A stretch of 64,000 bases of DNA, taken from the NCBI RefSeq assembly GCF_014207935.1, contig NZ_JACHLL010000004.1, positions 186,001 through 250,000 on the forward strand, read 5' to 3'. Position numbers and translations under genes: made by a program. Positions within the stretch are counted from its first letter, which is position 1; the number at the start of each line of letters is the position of its first letter. This stretch comes from Pseudomonas fluvialis (lineage in GTDB: Bacteria; Pseudomonadota; Gammaproteobacteria; Pseudomonadales; Pseudomonadaceae). The notes below the pieces were generated by a model. The model was not told the DNA's origin. It saw only the letters and a list, made by a program, of their open reading frames with translations, and searched no databases. Below are positions 59,438 to 64,000 of this stretch, one piece after another.

Positions 59438-60409
59438 TCATCTACGACGAAGACGACTCAGAGTACCTTTACGCAGGCATCGAGCCCCCGCAGGCTTCAA
59501 GCGCAGGTGCTGACCGTCCTTGACGAGGTACTTCATTGCCTCGTGCGTATGAGGCCGTTTCGACTGATCCTCCCTCTGGATATGGCCGATTCCGAGCTTT
59601 TCACCATACCCCTCCTTGTCGTGGTTGCAGCTATGGGCATAGCCCTGACCACGCGTGACCTCCGTCCAGAGCTCGCTGATCTCAATCGCCTTCCATACAT
59701 CCCGGCACACATGGTTGCCATTGAAGAAGTAGGCCGCATGGATGTGGTATCCCCGCCCGTGATCGCAATCCCCCTGCTCCACTGAATGGGTGTACCAAAT
59801 GAGGTACTCAAAAATTGGATTACGGCTGTGCTCGTAGATCAGAGCATCCAGGTGATCGAAGACCTGCTCGACACGTAGCCTGGCCTGTGCTTCAGGGCGG
59901 TAGTACAGGTCTAGCCTGATGATCGTAGTCCGGGAGTAAATACTCATGACCACATCTGTGAGCGCGGTGATCTCCCTCTTCTGCTGCTTAGCCAATTCAC
60001 GGCGATCCCCAGACCTACGCCGATAACGTTGCTCACGGGTCAACTCGCGGATCCGTTCGGTGAGGACGTTCATGCTCTGCTGATGACTGAGCCAGTACGT
60101 ACCCGTCTCACTCATGCAGACAAGACCATTGGCTGAACACTCCAAGCCGATGTCATCACAGGCATCCCTGAACGCTTGCAGGTGCTCGCTGTAGTCGTAG
60201 GGCTCTCGATCATCGAACAGGTTGTACATCTGCTGGATGTGGGCGAAGTATCTGGAGAGCCTGGTCCGCTCGACACGCTCATAGCCTGAGCGCTTATGCA
60301 TGATCCGGAATGCCGGTGTGTCGCTACGCTCTATGGCCTTGACGAGTGATTCGATCTGCAAGGCTATGTCGGATTGGGAAAGGTAGGTATTGAGCTTGCG
60401 GTTGTTCAT
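59438..60409 (-). CDS. Inovirus Gp2-family (YagK/YfjJ) replication-type protein
   Basis: A 323-aa protein with a C-terminal DUF3296/Gp2 domain: RLDLYYR, YLIWYTHSVEQG, GYHIHAAYFFNGN (an HUH-like HxH), YLVKDGQHLRLKP. The family is found in filamentous-phage-like prophages and P4-like satellites and probably acts in rolling-circle replication (inference from the HUH-like motif). ATG 60409 has AGG about 9 nt upstream. It has a lower GC content than the siderophore genes. An AT-rich hairpin region lies immediately upstream, then alpA. Confidence 0.82.
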   Translation of the reverse strand: MNNRKLNTYLSQSDIALQIESLVKAIERSDTPAFRIMHKRSGYERVERTRLSRYFAHIQQMYNLFDDREPYDYSEHLQAFRDACDDIGLECSANGLVCMSETGTYWLSHQQSMNVLTERIRELTREQRYRRRSGDRRELAKQQKREITALTDVVMSIYSRTTIIRLDLYYRPEAQARLRVEQVFDHLDALIYEHSRNPIFEYLIWYTHSVEQGDCDHGRGYHIHAAYFFNGNHVCRDVWKAIEISELWTEVTRGQGYAHSCNHDKEGYGEKLGIGHIQREDQSKRPHTHEAMKYLVKDGQHLRLKPAGARCLRKGTLSRLRRR

Positions 60410-60592
60410 CGTTGTGTACCTGGTTGGTTGAGTCCATACCAAGTACGTGATGTGTTTATTTTTACTGGTCTCCCTTCTCTATGGTGGTAGCCAGTAGTGA
60501 TGATTACTATTGGATAGATAGAGTAGATAGTTAATGACTATACTATATCAATAGATGCAGCCCTACCCACTGCGACTCATCCCAGCCAGACC

Positions 60593-60616
60593 TGGCAATG
60601 CGGAGCAACATTGCCA
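60593..60616. repeat. Perfect 8-bp inverted repeat
   Basis: TGGCAATG and CATTGCCA flank CGGAGCAA. No T run follows on either strand, so it is not a standard terminator. Confidence 0.6.
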
Positions 60617-60689
60617 AGCCTATCGGGAAATTTCTTGCACTGCAGCTCGGGAGAGTTAGCTGAGAGCACTGCACGCTCAGCAGCGGCAT

Positions 60690-60725
60690 AAACGCCATGA
60701 CCAGCCAAAGCCGATCATGGCGTTT
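60690..60725 (-). terminator. Inverted repeat after alpA, terminator-like
   Basis: AAACGCCATGA (60690-60700) and TCATGGCGTTT (60715-60725) form a perfect 11-bp stem 5 bp past the alpA stop. On the minus strand the right arm ends GTTTATG, so the T tract is short. Confidence 0.55.
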
Positions 60726-60730
60726 GAGCA

Positions 60731-60985
60731 CTATCTGGCCACACTCAAATGGCTGCTTGAGCGTGTGGCGGCTTCCTCAGCCAAATCCCGCTCCTCGATT
60801 CTTGCCAGAATCCAAGCCTCGATCTCCGACTGGATCCAACCGACCCCTCTGGTACTCGGTACATCAACGCCGGCGGGGGCCAAGCTAACCGGCTTTGGGA
60901 AGATTCCGTCCCCGATGTATTTGTAGATGGTCGACCGGGCAAGACCAGTCGAATTGATGACCTCTTTCAGACGGATGATCCTCAT
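60731..60985 (-). CDS. AlpA-family excisionase/regulator
   Basis: An 84-aa MerR-like HTH protein with the AlpA signature: RLKEVINSTGLARSTIYKYIGDGIFPKPVSL and a conserved GWIQSEIEAWILARIEER. AlpA proteins regulate integrase or excision in P4-like satellites and integrative elements. ATG 60985 has AGGAG 7 nt upstream. No integrase is found beside it in this window. It may be in one transcription unit with the larger gene upstream (61043-62437; gap 57 bp). Confidence 0.9.
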   Translation of the reverse strand: MRIIRLKEVINSTGLARSTIYKYIGDGIFPKPVSLAPAGVDVPSTRGVGWIQSEIEAWILARIEERDLAEEAATRSSSHLSVAR

Positions 60986-61042
60986 GAACGGGCTCCTGTT
61001 GTTCGTTCATGGGATTGGCGGGTTTTGTAAAAAAATATTGGG

Positions 61043-62437
61043 TCACTCCCGACAACCACCCACCCTGTCCTTAGGGCGACCCAGCAGACCATAACTTAGT
61101 CGCTCACTCACGGGGATCTCTTGCTCGGCTAAGTAGCGTTCAGGCTGCCCATCCGCGCACATCCAGACATAGCAGCCACTCAATGAAGTATCAGCCTTTG
61201 GCAGCGCAAGTATCGTAAGAAAGGCATTCTTCAGCGCATCAGGCAACACTAGGTAGTTCATCTGACCATGTCGATGGGAGCGACGACTAAGGAGCAGACA
61301 TTTGATCTCGGCCGCCTTTCTGTAAACCGCCTCCCATAAGCAGCCATGCAACCTTGCCAAGCCCGCCTCGCCACGTGAGCCATTAGCTTCCCCTGCTGCT
61401 CTTTTAGAAAGACAAAAGTCCTCCGATATTGCCTTCTTCAGCTCAGGCACCGGATCAGGTAGAGAGCTGGGGATATCAGCCACTGACGATGGGATTAACT
61501 CCCAGTGCTTCGAAAGAAATGTCGAGGCGTAGGACAGCAACCTGAACTCCAGAGCAGGAGATAAACGACGCCGTTCTGCAGCATCAAAAAAATCCTGGAC
61601 ACGAGTTAAACGCCCGAGGCTATCTAGATCTGGATCGCCTATACCGGCCTTCAAGCGCGGCTGGTTTGCATTGTCATAGATGTCGCCAAGAAGTGAAGAC
61701 CAGCCTGTGTACTTATCCGGCTCAAACTGCTGAACAAACACTAGGGGGCAGAGGCCCAAGGCTGAAAGCTCTGGATCGGCGAGGTTCAGCAAGTAGGTAC
61801 TCTTGGCCAGCCCCAAGATACGTCGACCTGTCCCGCCTGGCACACAGCTCCTAATCACTCCAGTAGCGACAAGCCTGGCCAGCCGGTAGGTCAAGCGCTC
61901 TTTGCTCAAACCTGTCGCCCTTCTGAGCTCCGCCAACCCCAATGAATTGACGACACCGAATCTGTCAGCCCTGATTAACATGACTGCGATCAGCAACCGA
62001 TTCGCAATGCTAAGTCTCCCAGACTTGCGCTTATCAACTAAGACACCATTGCGCCAGTCGGGTCGCAAAATCTGACTCTCAGTTGATGCACCTGCATCAA
62101 GCAGCAGAAAAAGCTCAACACCAATTGCAGGCTCAGCCCCATCTGGAAGCGTCACCTTTGCGAGCAGTGCTGTTAGCTGTTTCGTGAACGTAAATCTCCG
62201 TTTGGGACGCCCCTTTCCCTCCGGAGCAGCAGCCACAGAAAACAGAGCCTGCACCTCAAGCAGTTTGAGCGCCTTCGACACGCTGGAGAGCCTGACCCCG
62301 AAGCGTTCGGCCAACTCCGTCGCCGTACTTACAAATCCACCCTCGGCCTGATGGCTCAGCAGCAACCTGACGAGCAGATATTTCCCCTCCGGCTCAAGGC
62401 CTTTTACCTCACACAGCAAATACCGAACGACACTCAC
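61043..62437 (-). CDS. Unknown protein with helix-turn-helix-like segments
   Basis: A 464-aa protein that I do not recognise as a known family. Residues about 37-66 look like a winged HTH (STATELAERFGVRLSSVSKALKLLE), and a second HTH-like segment lies at about 170-200 (SLGLAELRRATGLSKERLTYRLARLVATGVI). The rest is mainly helical and neutral. The two wing-type segments suggest DNA binding, perhaps a replication initiator or a master regulator of the element (inference). It is divergent from the gene at 62554, with a palindromic operator-like site between them. ATG/GTG at 62437 has no strong ribosome site. Confidence 0.75.
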   Translation of the reverse strand: MSVVRYLLCEVKGLEPEGKYLLVRLLLSHQAEGGFVSTATELAERFGVRLSSVSKALKLLEVQALFSVAAAPEGKGRPKRRFTFTKQLTALLAKVTLPDGAEPAIGVELFLLLDAGASTESQILRPDWRNGVLVDKRKSGRLSIANRLLIAVMLIRADRFGVVNSLGLAELRRATGLSKERLTYRLARLVATGVIRSCVPGGTGRRILGLAKSTYLLNLADPELSALGLCPLVFVQQFEPDKYTGWSSLLGDIYDNANQPRLKAGIGDPDLDSLGRLTRVQDFFDAAERRRLSPALEFRLLSYASTFLSKHWELIPSSVADIPSSLPDPVPELKKAISEDFCLSKRAAGEANGSRGEAGLARLHGCLWEAVYRKAAEIKCLLLSRRSHRHGQMNYLVLPDALKNAFLTILALPKADTSLSGCYVWMCADGQPERYLAEQEIPVSERLSYGLLGRPKDRVGGCRE

Positions 62438-62472
62438 ACTAGTCCCTCAGCCACTCATGGGATACACCATAA

Positions 62473-62529
62473 TTATCACAGCGAAATTACAGCCTGTATA
62501 ATTTCAATCTTGTTACGCGTAACGTAACG
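62473..62529 (+). promoter_or_regulatory. Promoter with palindromic operator for gene 62554
   Basis: A consensus -10 TATAAT (62497-62502) has TTATCA 18 bp upstream as a -35. Just after the expected start lies the perfect 12-bp palindrome GTTACGCGTAAC (62512-62523), followed at once by a further GTAAC (62524-62528). GTAAC half sites therefore occur three times, typical of a repressor site. Confidence 0.55.
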
Positions 62530-62553
62530 AATAACAGATTTAAAGGTACAGAC

Positions 62554-63300
62554 ATGGCAAAGCGCAAGGTGGGCTTGGAGTGGCTAGACACGTCTGACGA
62601 GCAGGCCGTCAATTGGGCCTACAACTACCTTCAGCAGCACGGCAAACCGGTACCCGGCAATCACGGACAAAGGAATGCAGAAACCCTGCTCAAGAAAGGC
62701 CTCCGAATAGAGGAAGCAGTGGATGGACGTCAATTTCTCAGCACCATGAGAAATGCCTATCGTCAGCAGAAATGGCGCCTGACAAAACCCGGCCTGAAGA
62801 ACAGGACATTTCGACTTCACACTCCTGTCGCAGCAAAACTGGACTCACTCGCAAAGCAAGAACGAGTTAGACCTACCGACCTAGTAGAAACACTGATTGC
62901 TGAAACTGCCAAAGCCCATGCCGGAATTAGCAAGAAACTAAAAGAGTCAAAGGAGCGCGAAAATCGCGAGAAAGGCCACGCAAATCTTCGAGAGAAAGGC
63001 CTCAAGGCCTGCGTCACCGCACTTGAGGAAATGCTTTCCGACGCCCTCATGAGGATCAGCTACTACGAAACGGTCTGCGGCACCCCTACAGATGTGCACG
63101 GCCCCCTCAGCAGTCACTACCAACAGGCATGGTCCGAAGCACAGCAAAAGCTCAACGCCATTCGGAAGCAGCATGCAGGTCCACACAACCACAAAAGAGC
63201 ATTGGATCGTCCTGAACAAATGACACGCCCCAACCAACCACCCCCAAACGGGAATCAAGATGTGGGTCAACGTGTGGGTCAAAAGAATACCATCAAATAA
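62554..63300 (+). CDS. Basic coiled-coil protein of unknown function
   Basis: A 248-aa, strongly basic protein. Residues about 95-120 (KNRTFRLHTPVAAKLDSLAKQERVRPTDLVETLI) resemble a ribbon-helix-helix motif: one strand, then two helices. A charged coiled coil follows (about 125-165), and the last 45 residues are proline- and glutamine-rich. DNA binding is likely; the family is unknown. ATG 62554 has AAAGG upstream. The operator upstream suggests it is repressed by itself or by the protein at 61043-62437. Lower GC than the siderophore genes. Confidence 0.7.
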   Translation: MAKRKVGLEWLDTSDEQAVNWAYNYLQQHGKPVPGNHGQRNAETLLKKGLRIEEAVDGRQFLSTMRNAYRQQKWRLTKPGLKNRTFRLHTPVAAKLDSLAKQERVRPTDLVETLIAETAKAHAGISKKLKESKERENREKGHANLREKGLKACVTALEEMLSDALMRISYYETVCGTPTDVHGPLSSHYQQAWSEAQQKLNAIRKQHAGPHNHKRALDRPEQMTRPNQPPPNGNQDVGQRVGQKNTIK

Positions 63301-63330
63301 ATCCATTTAAATTCAAGCGGATAATCAAAT

Positions 63331-63358
63331 AAAAAACCGGCCACAAGCCGGCTTTTTT
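63331..63358. terminator. Bidirectional terminator
   Basis: CCGGC-CACAA-GCCGG preceded by six A and followed by C and six T. It ends the plus-strand gene at 63300 and could also end minus-strand transcription from 64000. Confidence 0.75.
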
Positions 63359-63492
63359 ATTGCGCAAAAATCCACCCTACGTTGGTTTACCCATCTTTCA
63401 CAAAGCCTCATGACGAGGCACAGGACTAAACTTGTATGAAGAAAGGGACGGAGTGGGCAAGCTAGCGAGAGATTACTAAGTCAATGCAGCAC

Positions 63493-64000
63493 TCACGGGC
63501 AGAGGTAGTCAACCTGCGCGTAACTACGCCGAAACGGATCGGTCAGGTCATCGCTATAGTTGTCGAGCAACAGCCGCCGCTTGGGTAAAAGATGGGCGCG
63601 GAAGAAGCGACTGAAGCTAGCCAGGCGCTCCCCCCTGAGCGTCAGATGAACGCAGCCATTATCAATACGAATGGTTCCTGACTGGAGCTGCTCGGTCAAA
63701 CGTACGTCAACCAACCGATGCTCCTTCAGATACTCCTGCTTGAATACGTCCGAGAAGCGACTTTGCTGGATTCCGCCACCACGCTGCTGCAGCTTCTCGA
63801 GGATATAGAAGGACAGCGAGCGGTCGACCACCGTCGGCACTGAGATCGCAAGCGCATAGGCTGTCAGCAGCCATATGAGCACCATCTGCATCTTTTCGAA
63901 GGTTCCAAAGACGCTAAAAACGTGCATGCGCCAGATGGTTACGGCAGCAATCAGAGCGGCCAGAGCGCCATCGAGGAGCGCACTGTAGAACACCACATCG
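63493..64000 (-). CDS. Conserved-type membrane protein, 5' end outside window
   Basis: The frame is open through the right window edge, so the true start may lie beyond 64000; a GTG at 63996 is the first start in view. The visible 168 residues have two membrane helices (about 5-22 and 36-56, with VVFYSALLDGALAALIAAV and MVLIWLLTAYALAISV), then a soluble C-terminal domain (QSRFSDVFKQEYLKEHRLVDVRL, GCVHLTLRGERLASFSRFFRAHLLP). Not assigned to a family. GC content and style look chromosomal, so the satellite-like element probably ends before it. Confidence 0.7.
   Translation of the reverse strand, partial: DVVFYSALLDGALAALIAAVTIWRMHVFSVFGTFEKMQMVLIWLLTAYALAISVPTVVDRSLSFYILEKLQQRGGGIQQSRFSDVFKQEYLKEHRLVDVRLTEQLQSGTIRIDNGCVHLTLRGERLASFSRFFRAHLLPKRRLLLDNYSDDLTDPFRRSYAQVDYLCP

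Larger units (their letters stand above)
60410..60730. other. AT-rich noncoding region between gp2-like gene and alpA (possible origin)
   Basis: A tract of short GATAGATA/GTAGATAG repeats and A/T runs at about 60508-60556 is followed by a perfect hairpin TGGCAATG-N8-CATTGCCA (60593-60616) and a second inverted repeat at 60690-60725. With an HUH-like protein next door, this is a reasonable place for a replication origin. It also has to carry the gp2 promoter. Confidence 0.4.

Noticed and set aside
60508..60556. GATAGATA-type repeats as a CRISPR array or iterons
   Set aside because: The units are short, irregular and without spacers; too degenerate to be called iterons with confidence.

Overview
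The window is high-GC gammaproteobacterial DNA and almost certainly Pseudomonas. The evidence is an MvaT/MvaU-type H-NS analogue, a Dnr/DnrP/NorR/NorCBD denitrification gene set, Fur-controlled siderophore genes and Pseudomonas-style codon use. The P. mendocina/oleovorans/stutzeri part of the genus is plausible, but no 16S or housekeeping marker is present to confirm it. No tRNA, rRNA or CRISPR array was seen.

Region 1 (1-18.1 kb) is chromosomal metabolism followed by denitrification. A partial FAD dehydrogenase stands divergent to an AraC regulator. Then come a minus-strand set norR / hemN-like / nirK-nirV-sco and a plus-strand set ytfE (ric) / 42-aa peptide / dnr / dnrP, followed by norD, norCB, norF-norE-norQ, a small membrane protein and hemN. 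NirK is a class II copper nitrite reductase with a C-terminal cytochrome c domain. Dnr/FNR boxes precede nirK, norC (perfect TTGAT-N4-ATCAA) and norQ. Two NorR-type GT-N7-AC sites and a sigma-54 -24/-12 element precede ytfE. The regulatory logic therefore reads directly from the DNA: NorR plus sigma-54 drives NO-damage repair, and Dnr drives the reductases. The HemN-like protein beside nirK has lost the radical-SAM cysteines.

Region 2 (18.1-29.3 kb) is accessory DNA. It holds a compact tyrosine recombinase, a divergent pair of Cache-GGDEF diguanylate cyclases, MvaU, and a block typical of integrative elements: DUF932, YqaJ-type nuclease, a recombination-directionality-factor-like protein, an XRE regulator and several small exported or hypothetical proteins. 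Strong intercistronic hairpins separate some of these genes. No conjugation genes are in the window.

Region 3 (29.3-59.0 kb) is a complete hydroxamate siderophore locus. It contains an ABC importer (ATPase, binding protein, double-length permease), an FhuF-type reductase, ornithine N5-monooxygenase, GNAT acyltransferase, a TonB receptor, two NRPSs (3,596 and 1,794 aa), MbtH, a PvdE-like exporter, an ECF sigma factor, a PPTase and a short Fur-like winged-helix protein. Specificity residues predict three N5-acyl-N5-hydroxyornithines and one serine, assembled as (acyl)-D-haOrn - haOrn - Ser - D-haOrn. Fur-like boxes precede the four transcription units.

Region 4 (59.4-63.4 kb) looks like a small satellite or plasmid-like element: inovirus Gp2-family protein, AlpA, a large protein with helix-turn-helix-like segments, and a divergent basic coiled-coil protein with a palindromic operator. 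An AT-rich, hairpin-bearing noncoding segment separates gp2 and alpA. A partial conserved membrane protein closes the window.
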